DNA of 64,000 bases from Sarcocystis neurona (Eukaryota; Apicomplexa; Conoidasida; Eucoccidiorida; Sarcocystidae): contig KL647298.1 of NCBI GenBank assembly GCA_000727475.1, positions 463,665 to 527,664 on the forward strand, in the 5' to 3' direction. The notes under the pieces were generated by a model that saw nothing but the letters and a program-made list of their open reading frames with translations, did no database searches and had not been told where the DNA came from. Below, in pieces: positions 48,070 through 58,314 of the stretch (position 1 is its first letter; every line of letters starts with the position of its first letter). A program made the translations under genes and the position numbers.

Positions 48070-48970
48070 TTTGCTGCTGCCTCTGTGGCTGCCGCTGCTG
48101 TTGCTGCCGCTGCTGTTGCTGCCGCTGCTGTTGCTGCCGNTGCTGTTGCTGCCGNTGCTGTTGCTGCCGCTGCTGTGCTGNNNNNNNNNNNNNNNNNNNN
48201 NNNNNNNNNNNNNNNNNNNNNNNNNNNNNNNNNNNNNNNNNNNNNNNNNNNNNNNNNNNNNNNNNNNNNNNNNNNNNNNNNNNNNNNNNNNNNNNNNNNN
48301 NNNNNNNNNNNNNNNNNNNNNNNNNNNNNNNNNNNNNNNNNNNNNNNNNNNNNNNNNNNNNNNNNNNNNNNNNNNNNNNNNNNNNNNNNNNNNNNNNNNN
48401 NNNNNNNNNNNNNNNNNNNNNNNNNNNNNNNNNNNNNNNNNNNNNNNNNNNNNNNNNNNNNNNNNNNNNNNNNNNNNNNNNNNNNNNNNNNNNNNNNNNN
48501 NNNNNNNNNNNNNNNNNNNNNNNNNNNNNNNNNNNNNNNNNNNNNNNNNNNNNNNNNNNNNNNNNNNNNNNNNNNNNNNNNNNNNNNNNNNNNNNNNNNN
48601 NNNNNNNNNNNNNNNNNNNNNNNNNNNNNNNNNNNNNNNNNNNNNNNNNNNNNNNNNNNNNNNNNNNNNNNNNNNNNNNNNNNNNNNNNNNNNNNNNNNN
48701 NNNNNNNNNNNNNNNNNNNNNNNNNNNNNNNNNNNNNNNNNNNNNNNNNNNNNNNNNNNNNNNNNNNNNNNNNNNNNNNNNNNNNNNNNNNNNNNNNNNN
48801 NNNNNNNNNNNNNNNNNNNNNNNNNNNNGTTGCTGCCGCTGCTGTGGCTGCCGCTGCTGTTGCTGCCGCTGCTGTGGCTGCTGCTGCTCCGGCTGCCGCT
48901 GCTGTTGCTGCCGCTGCTGTGGCTGCCGCTGCTGTTGCTGCCGCTGCTGTGGCTGCTGCTGCTTCGGCTG
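48070..48970. repeat. 15-bp CTG/CCG minisatellite spanning the gap
   Basis: Tandem GTTGCTGCCGCTGCT and GTGGCTGCCGCTGCT units alternate on both sides of the gap. Isolated N at 48,140 and 48,155 mark ambiguous bases. The array is probably collapsed or unresolved. Confidence 0.85.
48181..48828. other. Assembly gap (648 N)
   Basis: An unresolved run of N lies inside the 15-bp minisatellite. Open frames of about 500 codons on either strand that cross it are meaningless. Confidence 0.95.
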
Positions 48971-49287
48971 CTGCTGCTCTGCTTGTTGTTGCTGGGATGG
49001 TCGCTGTTGCCGTTTGTTCTGCTGCTCTGGTGGGTACCGCTGTGGCCTCTGTTGTAATTTCTGGTGTTTTTGCCGCTGTGCTCTGCTGCTGCTGCGGCCG
49101 TCGCTATTGTTGCGTCTGCTGCCGCTGCTGCTGTTTGCGTGGCTACTGCTGGTGCTGGTGCTGCCTTTGTGGCAGCTGTTGCTCTGGTGGCTGCAACTGC
49201 TGCGGAGTTTGCGACGGGGGCCACTGTTGTTCCTGGTGGTGCTGGTTTTGCTGCGCTTGTGGACACCCAGGGTGCGCTGTCTTTCAG

Positions 49288-50121
49288 AAATAGAGAAGGA
49301 AGAGCTTGACGCGCGTCTGCACCCGCCTGCAGCAGCAGCAGACTCGGACAAAGAAGAGGGCCGCGGCGGCACACCGACGACGTATATCCTTGGTGAACCG
49401 TATACGTGCGAAGACCAGCAGCAGGTGGAGGCGGTCTCTGGGAGAAGCTGTCCGGCCCTGAAGAAACTGCTGACTTGCGACTTTGTTCTCACAGACGCAG
49501 GCATCGCCAATCTCCCTTCTTTTCTGCCTCCTTCCGCCACCCTGGCTCTTGCATGCCCTGCATCCTGCGGGCTCTGTGAGGAGTGTGCTCCTGGATGTCC
49601 CATCTGGTTCTTAGCCAATACATACTGTGACGCTGCATGCAACAATGCCGCATGCGATTTCGACCGAGGCGACTGCGGCGCCAGTGCTGCAGCAGCAACA
49701 GCAGCAGGAACGAGCCCGCTGCATACCGCAGTAGATCATGGAGAAGAAGCGGCAACAGCAGCAGCACGGCAGACAGCACTGGAGAGAGAGACCCTCCGGT
49801 GCGACGACGACGCCGAGCTGCTGCAGTTCGCCGGGTTCGCCTCCTGCGAGGCGCTGCTGCACGCCGCGGCTGCCGCAGCAACAACAGATGCCGGGGACGA
49901 CGAAGAAGCAGCGGCAACAGCAACGCGCAGCGCGAGCGGCAGCAGCGGAAACGAACACACAGATGCGTGCGAGCGGCTTCTGTCTGACACTGCAGCTGCT
50001 GCACCAGGAGAAAGGAGAAGTGCCGCAGCAGCAGCAGCAGGAGGAGCAGTGGCCTTTGGGGGAAAAACAGAGAATTTCAGGGTGAAGCATGCATGTCCGA
50101 GCAAATGCAACGCATGTGCAG
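49288..50121 (+). CDS. Exon 13: ShK-like, LNR, second ShK-like module
   Basis: Phase 1 entry at CTTTCAG leads to an acidic/Ala linker. The ShK-like module runs from CEDQQQVEAVSGRSC to ACPASCGLC. It is joined directly to an LNR (CAPGCPIWFLANTYC to FDRGDC) very similar to the LNR in exon 1. A second, looser ShK-like module, with Ala/Thr-rich insertions, runs from CDDDAELLQFAGFASC to HACPSKCNAC. I end the exon at GCAG|GTCCGC in phase 1, a weak donor chosen because all later ShK exons end in phase 1 just after the last Cys. The frame otherwise continues to a stop at 50,249. Confidence 0.78.
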
Positions 50122-52056
50122 GTCCGCGCGCAAGACAGATGTACATCGACGTATATCTGCAGAAGCAGCAGGACAACACATGCATTCTGCAGGAGATCCA
50201 CCACACACACAAACAACGAGGAGAAATTCTGCTCTACCGCTCCCTCTAAGATGCAGTCGCAGGGTGACTATACATATATATGTATATATATATGTATATA
50301 TAGAGAGAGAGACAGAGAGAGGACGAGAGGAGTACTGCAGAGGAAAACCTCGTGCTGCGTTGCACCATTGTAGGCACACGTAGTCAACTGCGTTATAGAC
50401 ATACACACACAAGGATATATGTGCATATAAACATTTCTGTATGTCTCTCTCTATATGTATACACATATATATATATCTATATATATATATCTCTATATAT
50501 ATCTACATATATATATGTATATATATGTGATATACACATATGCATGTATACACACAAGAAAGCAAAGAAGCCGCGTGTGTGTTGCAGTACTTATGGCGCC
50601 CATCTTCAAGGATATTAGACGTGTACACGTATGTATACACACACATGCATACTTCTTTCTTCTTCCGTTTTTCTCTGTGTATATCTATATACATGAAATA
50701 TATGAATCGACACAGAAGCGAGTGAAGAAGCTACTTGTATGCTGCAGCACTGGAGAGGCCGGTTCAAGGGCAAGCAGATTAACACATACATATATATATA
50801 TATATACACATATTTATGTATGTAGCAGAGAAGTGACTCCAGGTGTGATGCATATTGCCGGAGCAGCTGACGCAGGGTGACTCTGGGCATGTACATCTGT
50901 ATATGCACATATATATATATATATTCACAGCTCAAGCGGGCAATCATATATATATGGATGGGAGGGGAATTGCAACAGAGAAGACGCTGATGCAGGGAAT
51001 TACACATTTATATATATTATATACAAATAGGTAGTTGGGAGAGAAGCCGCTGTGGGGCGGTACAATATAGAAGAGACGCTGAGGCGCAGGGGATCACATA
51101 GAGCATGTACACAGATATAAATATATATTTATATGTAAGTCGAGGAGATGAAAAAGAAGCTGCTCTGAGTGCCGAATGTAAGCTGCAGGTGGTGTCGTTC
51201 TGAGCGAGTAGACTGCTGCGACAGTTGCGTAGGGTACGCGTTTGGCTGAACTTCAAGTCACGTGCCCGGTCTTCTACATGTATGTGTGGGGTGGGAGAAG
51301 CAGCCGGGCTGCCTAGCGCGTTGCGCTGCCCTCATCCCTTGCTTGGTGCAGAAACGCGAATGCCTTCCTAGGAAGAAATGACATCAAACATAAGCGACTT
51401 GTATTTCGTAGAGTAGTCGCGGGCCGTAGCTCGACGTCTGCGCGTAGAAAACGCATGCAGACCTCAAAAAAAAGCGCTTCACACGTGTACTTCTGTCTTC
51501 CCTATGCCACAGCAGTCGCAGACGCACCGATACGTGTGCCTGTATGGGTGTATCTTTATTTTGTGGCCACGCGTGTGGAGTTTCCTTTGTTCCTGCTGCT
51601 GTCTCGCCCGTGTTTCTGGAAGAGACGGGCAGAGCAGAAGAGAGAGATGGAGACATGCGGGAAGAGCGACAGCAGTGCCGAAGATGTCGTCGACGCCCCA
51701 GGGCCACACACGCACATATGGCCAGTTCGCAGGGGAGCGAATGAGGCAGCGTCGCGCTCTATTTACTTGTAAATACGTCTGCATATATCTACCTCTCTCT
51801 TTCGACGTATGTCTTTATATATGTGTCTCTTCATCTATCTATCTATATCTCTGTCTCTCCCTATATATATATATATATATATATGTGTATGTAAATTTGT
51901 GACGCATGTGTGTGTGCGCTTCGTCCGTTTTTGTCTTGCATGCATCTCTTTTAGGGAGGATGCTGCGTGCGTTTCCTGCGTGCGGTCACGGGCATTGCGC
52001 CGCTGCTGCCGTGCGGTGCTGACTTTGCTGCTGCTGTGGCTGCCTCTGCGACTCAG
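50122..52056 (+). other. Intron 13: microsatellite and degenerate repeats
   Basis: TATATA runs are interspersed with a degenerate unit containing GAAGCYGC and TGCAG (near 50,564, 50,727, 51,042 and 51,150). CTG triplets at 52,000-52,050 lead to the GCGACTCAG acceptor. Confidence 0.65.
50560..51190. repeat. Degenerate repeat with GAGAAGCYGC core
   Basis: Cores AAGAAGCCGC, AAGAAGCTAC, GAGAAGCCGC and AAGAAGCTGC recur with nearby GCAG motifs and TATATA spacers at intervals of roughly 110-315 bp. The copies are too diverged to define an exact unit by eye. Confidence 0.45.
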
Positions 52057-52344
52057 AAGCGGCAGCGGTGCGCGTGGAGCGGAGGGCGAGGAGGGCAGGC
52101 GACGGAAAAGAGGAGGGGGAAGGCAAAGAAGAAGAGGGAGGTGCAGCAGCCTGCGAGGATGACCCTGCGGTGCAAGCCATGGGGTACACTTGCAAGTTGC
52201 TGCTGTCGGCCGCCTCAGCAGCAGGACGCGCCGGCTGCGACACGCGTCTTCAAGACCTCGACCCCACGACGCCCCTGCCTCCGGGAATTCCTCCCATTAC
52301 TCGTGTGAAAGACGCCTGCCCCAAAACATGCAATGCATGCAACG
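52057..52344 (+). CDS. Exon 14: ShK-like module
   Basis: A phase 1 to phase 1 exon with an Arg/Gly/Glu-rich lead, then CEDDPAVQAMGYTC, a central Cys (AGCDTRLQDL), PLPPGIPPITRVKDAC and PKTCNAC. The last Cys is followed by AACG|GTAAGT, a consensus donor. This is one of the clearest examples of the ShK-like family here. The family name rests on the Cys spacing and the CPxTCxxC end; the module is longer than a classical ShK domain of about 35-40 residues. Confidence 0.87.
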
Positions 52345-53987
52345 GTAAGTTCTTCAAGACGTTCCTCTACAGCTTCTTTGTCTTCCTTCTCGTCGGTTGC
52401 TGACCGGCTCCTGTGGCTGCTTCGTCTGCTTAGCTGCTGCTGCTGCTTCTGCTACTGGGACGTCTGTCACGTCTGCTGTTGCCGCTGCTGCTGCTGCTGC
52501 AACTGGGGCGACTACTTTCCCTATCGCTTCTCCTGTTGCTGCGTCTGCTGCTGCATCTACCACCACCACTGCTGCTGTTGTTGCTGCAGTGCCTGCCGCC
52601 TCTTCTGTTGCTGGTACGTCTGGACTTTGGCTGCGGCTGCTGCTCTCTGGCTTCCTCCTCTGCTCCTGCTGGTGCTGCCGCAGCTCTCCTGCTTCTCTTG
52701 CTCGAAGATGTTGGTAGATGGAGCCCGTCGGATGAGAGGTTCCTCTATTTCTCCCCACTTTCCTGACGCTTTATCAGGCGTGTCTTTCCTGCTGCTGTTG
52801 TTGCCCATTCGCAGGAGCGCCCCTGAGCTTCCCCCGTGTCTGCTGCTGCTTTGGTAGAGACAACGGCATCTACCCTGAAGCAGAAACAGCCCTCACTTGC
52901 GTTTCCACTTTTTAACTATATACACGTTTGTATACAAGAAATTGCTGCATGCACGTTTGCAGTTGTGTGGGCGAGTACGTAGGTCGGTACGTACTTACAT
53001 TTGTTGCTGCTCTTGACACGTGGCTACTGGTACGGCGGCTGTCCTGGTCTTGCTGTTGCTGCGGGTCCTGTTGCTGCTGCTTCTAGTGTTCCGATTGCAG
53101 CAGTTCTGCTGCAGCTTACGCTGTTGGTAGCTCCGTTCTGGGTCTTGCTTCGTGCCAAACGGGCGCTGCTGGGGTAACTGTTGCTTCTCTTGTCGCTGCG
53201 AGACAGGCTCGGCTGCTGTTTCGGCGACCCTGTATGTCTAGACGCTTCCCCAGGCTGTCTTACTGCTACTGCTGCGTGCGCTGGTGCTGCCGCTGTGAGA
53301 GATGCGTTGCTGATGGTATCGCTGCGGTGCTGCGAGGCCGCTAGGCTCTGGATGCTGCGGACGCCCTTGGTATTTGAATGCTTCTTGTAGTTGCTCTGTC
53401 CGTTGCTGCTGCTGCTCTTGGTGCTGCTGTCTTCGCCATTGCTGCGGCCTCTGCTACTACTATTGCTGCTGCTGCTGCTGCTAGTACTGTTCCGCGTGCT
53501 GTGACTACGGCTGCCGGTGCTGCTTTTACTGTTAGTGCTCCTGCTGCTGCTAGCATCACTACTGCTGCTGCTGCTTTTGCTGTTACAGCTACTGCTGCAC
53601 AATTAGTATTACTCCTGCTGCCGCTGTGAGTAATCCTGCGGCTGCTTCTGCCGTTACGACTAGTCCTGCTGCTGCAAGTATCGCTCCTGCTGTTGCTGCT
53701 GCTGCTTCCGCTGTTGCTACTATTGGTACAGCTACTGTTACTGCTGATGCAGCTAGGATTGCTATTGCTGTGAGTAGGACTGCTGCTGCTTCTGCTGTTA
53801 CTGCTCCCGCAACTGCTAGTATTGTTACTGCTGCTGCTGCAGCCGTCGTTACCGCTACCGGTGCAGCAGCGAGTATTACCGCTGCCACTGCCATGGCTGC
53901 TGCTGCTGATACTCCCTCTGTTGCCGCTGCTCGTCTGCGACTTCTGCTGCCGTTGCTGGTGCGTTGTCCCTCCCGCTGCTGCCGCAG
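52345..53987 (+). other. Intron 14: CTG/ACT-rich tract
   Basis: From 52,430 to the GCTGCCGCAG acceptor the sequence is CTG-polarity triplets mixed with ACT/AGT triplets at 53,440-53,900. Frames on both strands read as Ala/Thr/Ser runs. Confidence 0.7.
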
Positions 53988-54284
53988 ACCCAGACAGGCT
54001 CGTGCGACCAGGCACCGCCCGGCCACCAGCAGCCAGAGCAGCGGCGGGGGGAGGAGCAGGAGGAGAAGGACAGGGGGAAGATCCGGCAACTGCGTGCGAA
54101 GATGCTGCAATGGTAGAACAGATGGGCTACACGTGCACACTGCTGGCGAAGGCAGCTGCTGGGCTCCAAGGCTGCGAGACGCTCCTGCTGCATCTCGCTG
54201 GTGACTCTGTTGCACTTCCTCCTGCAGTACCTGCAGAGGCACGCGTCAAGGATGCCTGCCCAAAAACCTGTCGAGCATGCAATG
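53988..54284 (+). CDS. Exon 15: ShK-like module ending at a GC donor
   Basis: Phase 1 entry, then an Ala/Gly-rich lead and CEDAAMVEQMGYTC, a central LQGCETLLLHLAGD, PAVPAEARVKDAC and PKTCRAC. The exon end AATG|GCAAGT corresponds base for base to AACG|GTAAGT of exon 14 apart from two changes, which marks it as a GC donor in phase 1. Confidence 0.84.
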
Positions 54285-54850
54285 GCAAGTATAAACACAT
54301 GTATACCAGGGAAGAAAAGGGTTTTTATACGGACACACATATATACGTGCGTATATACAAGCGTGTATATGTATATGTTTGTTTGTGAATTACTGTTTGC
54401 ATATATATACATGTTATATATGTATACATATATATACATATATTTACATATTATATATATACATTTTTAAGTATATACAGGTACATATACATACATATAT
54501 ACATATGTATACATATATAATATGTATATATATGTGTAAACAGTAATGCACACATATACATATACACACGTGTATATACGTACGTATATATATATTATAT
54601 ATATATGTACTTATTATATATATAAGTATATGTATGTATATGAAAGTGCCAGTGCAAAGGCCTGCCGACCATGCAATGGCAAGTGCACATTGGTATACAA
54701 AGACAAAAAAGTGTACCCGCGCACAGGTACATATATGTATCTCTATATTTCGTATGTATATATATATATATATTTGGGGTTGCCTGCCGAAGAACTTGTC
54801 CAGCATTCAATGACGAGTGCCAACACATGCGCAGGGAAGAAGAAAATCAT
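54250..54850 (+). repeat. Three copies of the exon 15 end and donor, two decayed inside the intron
   Basis: The real exon end lies at 54,250-54,330. Copies start near 54,657 (CTGCCGACCATGCAATGGCA) and 54,780 (TGCCTGCCGAAGAACTTGTC then CAGCATTCAATG). Each is followed by matching downstream sequence, including ACACATG and CAGGGAAGAA in the third copy. They are separated by TATATA microsatellite. Confidence 0.82.
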
Positions 54851-55144
54851 GTGTTTATATATGTGTACCTGTATATATGTGTGTCTGTGTCTTTTTGTGT
54901 GTGGGTGGGTATTCACGTATATACGCACATATGCTAGGACTCTTTATCGAAGGAATGTGCGGTACGTGCACATATGTATCTATGTGTACTTTTCCAAAAT
55001 CCGCTGCTGTTGCTACGGAGACGGGACTGCGGTGCACGATTCCTGTTGAGCATCATCGGCTGCTGCTGCTCCCGTGCTGCTTGTCTCTGTGCGGCCACGC
55101 AGATCCTTCGCTGTTGCTTCCTCCTGCCCGGCCAGGCTCTCCAG
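54285..55144 (+). other. Intron 15: GC-AG intron with TA microsatellite
   Basis: It starts GCAAGT. TATATA/TGTATA sequence surrounds two decayed copies of the preceding exon end. The acceptor is one of several AG near 55,102-55,147, all in the same phase. Confidence 0.7.
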
Positions 55145-55207
55145 CAGCAGCAGGAACGAACTGCCTCGGGGACTGCTGCGATGTGCCTCTTCTTGAACAG
55201 GAGACGG
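55145..55207 (+). CDS. Exon 16: small exon with the start of an ShK-like module
   Basis: Reads AAGTNCLGDCCDVPLLEQETG and stops at G|GTGAGT in phase 1. Joined to exon 17 it gives CDVPLLEQETGYSCQQIM, which matches the CEDxPxVxxMGYxC start of sister modules, so the exon is supported by the module it completes. The start is uncertain: AG sites from 55,102 to about 55,150 all give phase 1, so the exon could begin up to 42 bp earlier. Confidence 0.7.
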
Positions 55208-55957
55208 GTGAGTATCAAGTGGCGTTTGCTGCTACTGCTGCTGCTGCTACTGCTGCCCTGTCCGGGACAGTCGCCACTGCTTCTGTGTTCCCGCCGAGGC
55301 TCCTTCCGCTGCTGGGGGACGGTGGCTGCTTGTGTTGCCGACGTTGCATTGCCGCCCTTGCTGATGGCGCTCCTGCTGTTGCAAGTGGTGCGGTGCAGCA
55401 CCAGCAACTGACGCGCCTCCTGCTCCTGCTGACGCCGTCGGCATTGCTCCTGCGGTTGCTGCTGCTGCACTTCTAGTGACGTTGCTGCGGCTTCTCCCGA
55501 CGTTCTGGGCCGCCAGTGCTGCTGCTGTTGGTCTTTCTTCTTGTGTTGCTGCCGCGGCTGCTGTGGGTCCCCCTGACTACTGCTTGCCGGCGAGTGCTGT
55601 AGTTGCCCCTGCGGTTGCTGGTGCGCCACTGAGTACTACTGCTGCTGCTTCTTTCCTTTCAGCCCTCCTCTTGCGGGTACATAACTGTCACGCCTGCAAA
55701 AGAACGGCTGTTCCGCAAGCGCTTCTTCTGTCTGCAATCCCATACAGACAGAGACACATCTATTATCTATTTACAAATATACATGTTTCTACGTGCATGT
55801 GTATGCAAGCATAACGATATTACTGTATAGATACATATATATATATATGTGTCTTGGTTCTATTTATCAAGCAATATATACACATTACATGATATGTATC
55901 AGGACCCATGCTCTATTTATACACATATATGTGTGTATCAGGGTCCTCGCTCTACTT

Positions 55958-55989
<32 letters not shown>

Positions 55990-56530
55990 GTATCAGGGTC
56001 CTTGGTCCATGTATATATGTATATATATGTATCAAGGTTCTTGGTCTTTTTAACAAGCAAGACATACACAAGTACGTGTATATGAAAACCTTCGCCTCAC
56101 ACAAATACGTATATATACATTTACACATATACTTATACATATATATACATACATATATATATATATATATGTATATGTGTAAATTGTAGACGTTATGTGC
56201 GTTGTCCAGACAGACGCTGCATAGGTGTGTATGGTTCACGTAGAGAGGACCAGGGCAAGCTGCGAGGAGATGCGGAGGGCTGCGCTTATGCAGATGCGGC
56301 CGCGTGAAGAAAATTCAATTTTTTTGTTGGTGGACGTCCCGCAGAAGAAGGACAACTGTTCACATGGATCCCCCGCGTCAACCGGAAACGTGAAGTGACC
56401 TGCGTGGCCGCTTTTATACGTGTGCCTCCCTTGCTTCCTCGGTGTGCATGCGTGGGCTGCTCGTTCGCGTCCGAATTTTTCCACTGCCATGCATGCAGAA
56501 CCCTCTGTGACTGTGTGGTGTCGCACGCAG
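55208..56530 (+). other. Intron 16: CTG tract, tandem repeat, microsatellite
   Basis: CTG triplets run at 55,225-55,660. A tandem repeat lies at 55,850-56,050 and TATATA runs to 56,180. Then about 350 bp of unique sequence lead to the TCGCACGCAG acceptor. Confidence 0.7.
55850..56050. repeat. 40-55 bp tandem repeat with GTATCAGGGTCCT core
   Basis: Five variants of TGTATCAGGGTCCTTGGTCT with TA spacers occur near 55,850, 55,895, 55,935, 55,988 and 56,029. Unit length varies with the TA run. Confidence 0.8.
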
Positions 56531-58314
56531 GATATTCTTGCCAGCAGATCATGGACTTCTTAGGCGGAGACTGCTCCGTCCAGCTGCGGAGCCTGAGCAG
56601 CGCTCCGCTGCCGCCTCACGTGCCTGCGGACGCTACACTCTTCGACGCATGCCCGTTTACGTGTGGCTTATGCGAAGGCAGGGGGGCAGGAGACGAGACA
56701 GCAGTCTGCGAAGACGCTCCGCCTGCTGCTGTGCTGCAGCTGCTGGCCGAGCAGCCGCAGCAGCACTTCTTTGCCAGAAGGACCGGCGGCAATGCAGGAG
56801 GGGCTGCTCCTGCTGCTGCTGCCGCTGGGGCTGCATGCGAGGCTTTGCTGCATGCAGCCACTGCGGAGGACCTCGGAGGCTGCGAGGCACTGCTGTACCT
56901 GCTGCTGCCGCAGCAGCCGCCCCAACCCGGCCGCCGCGGCACGTCCGCAGCAGCCGAAACAGCGGCAGCAGATCGCCACACGCGCCTCAAGGACGTCTGT
57001 CGGTACACCTGCGGGAACTGTCCGCGAAAGCAGCTGCTGCGGCGGCAGCGGGAAGAGGAGGAGGACGAGCTGCAGCAGGGGGTTTGCATGGATAATCCCC
57101 TGTTGGTCGAGCTGGGCTACGGCTGCGACGTGCTGCTTGCATACGCCCCTGCAGGCTGCAGCACAGCCCTGGCAGAGCTGCTTCCAGCATCCCTGCTGCT
57201 CGGCACCGACCGGGCTGCTGCAGCGGCGCTTCCTCACTCCGGCACTGCTGCTCTGCAGCTGACCGCGGGAGGGGGAGGAGGAACAGCAACAGCAGCAGCA
57301 GGCGGAGCAGAAACAGACGGCAGAGGGAACACCTTCTCTACATCTCTAGAAGCGTCAGACTTGCTGCTGGACCACTGTCGCCTGTCATGTGGGGTCTGCT
57401 CTCCGCATCTCGAGCCGCAGCAACTGGCAGCGGCGCGGATGCAGCGTCGCCCCTTCCCCAGCAACAGCCAAGGGTCCTCCAGCGCAGGCTTCCCCTCCTC
57501 CTTCCCGTCCGCCTCTTCTTCGTCGCACAGCATCACTGCGGTGCACAGCAGCTCGTGGGAGGAACCGACCGATTCCCTGTCCATCCACAGCAGCGGCAGG
57601 AGCGGGTCGCTGGCGACGGGACGACCGACGTCGGCGGTGCGACAACAGCAGCACGGCGGGGGAAACAACAGCAGCAGCAGTGCTAGCGGCCGGTTCTTCC
57701 ACCCTGGCAGCGGCAGAGGCGGAGGAAAACCAGGAGGAGGACCGGGAGGAGGAGCAGGGGGCGGAGGAGCAGCAGCAGCAGGCAGCGGCGGCAGCGGCAC
57801 AGGTCTGCTGCGAGACGGATGTCGCAATAATCCTCTCGTTGAGGCCCACGGCTTTTCCTGCTCGCTTCTGGTGAAAGCGTCAGCCCTGGGCTGCAACGCT
57901 CGGCTGCAGGATCTTTCGGAGTCTCCTCTGCCGGCCGGCGTTCCCCCCACCGTCCGCGTGAAGGACGTCTGCCTGCTGGAGTGTGGGGGCTGCGTCCAAG
58001 TGCCCACCTGCTACGATGGCTTTCAGAACGGCGACGAGGAGGGGGTCGACTGCGGCGGTCCGTGCCGGCCCTGCCACGCATGCAGTCCGTCGCCGCTGAA
58101 GGAGCTAGGTCCTGCCTACTTGATCGAAGGCAGAGGCACGCACCACGGCTCGACCCGCCTGCTGCGTTGCGCAGAAGACTTCGAGAAAGTTGCTGGCAGC
58201 AGACACCCCGAGATGGTCACGTGCATGGACGGCGTCTTCTCTCCACATGCGCTGCGCTGCGACAGAAGAAGAGTCAACGTCCAGTACGCCACCATGTCGA
58301 TTGAAAATGCGGCC
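56531..58314 (+). CDS. Exon 17: four ShK-like modules, Cys-rich and sushi-like segments
   Basis: GYSCQQIMDF to ACPFTCGLC finishes the module begun in exon 16. Next come a module with insertions (CEDAPPAAVLQLL to VCRYTCGNC), a third (CMDNPLLVELGYGC to HCRLSCGVC), a Ser/Gly-rich linker (57,400-57,810) and a fourth (CRNNPLVEAHGFSC to VCLLECGGC). A separate segment, CYDGFQNGDEEGVDCGGPC, follows, then a sushi-like part (GSTRLLRC to VTCMDGVFS to LRC). The exon ends RVNVQYATMSIENAA|GTAAGC in phase 0. The C-terminal sequence continues into exon 18 as one apparent fold. Confidence 0.88.

Larger units (their letters stand above)
47375..49287 (+). other. Intron 12 (or intergenic): CTG minisatellite with assembly gap
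   Basis: From 47,480 the sequence is CTG-polarity, with a 15-bp unit near the gap (GCTGCTGTTGCTGCC and a GTGGCTGCC variant) at 48,070-48,180 and 48,829-48,970. Two single N and a 648-N gap fall inside. It ends in the CTTTCAG acceptor. A missing exon with phase 0 entry and phase 1 exit would reconcile exons 12 and 13. Confidence 0.55.

Noticed and set aside
47863..49374. Frames of about 500 codons on both strands
   Set aside because: They cross a 648-N gap inside a CTG minisatellite.
54546..54720. Extra ShK exon from the CRPCNGK-like peptide
   Set aside because: It is a decayed copy of the exon 15 tail without the rest of the module and without a usable acceptor.
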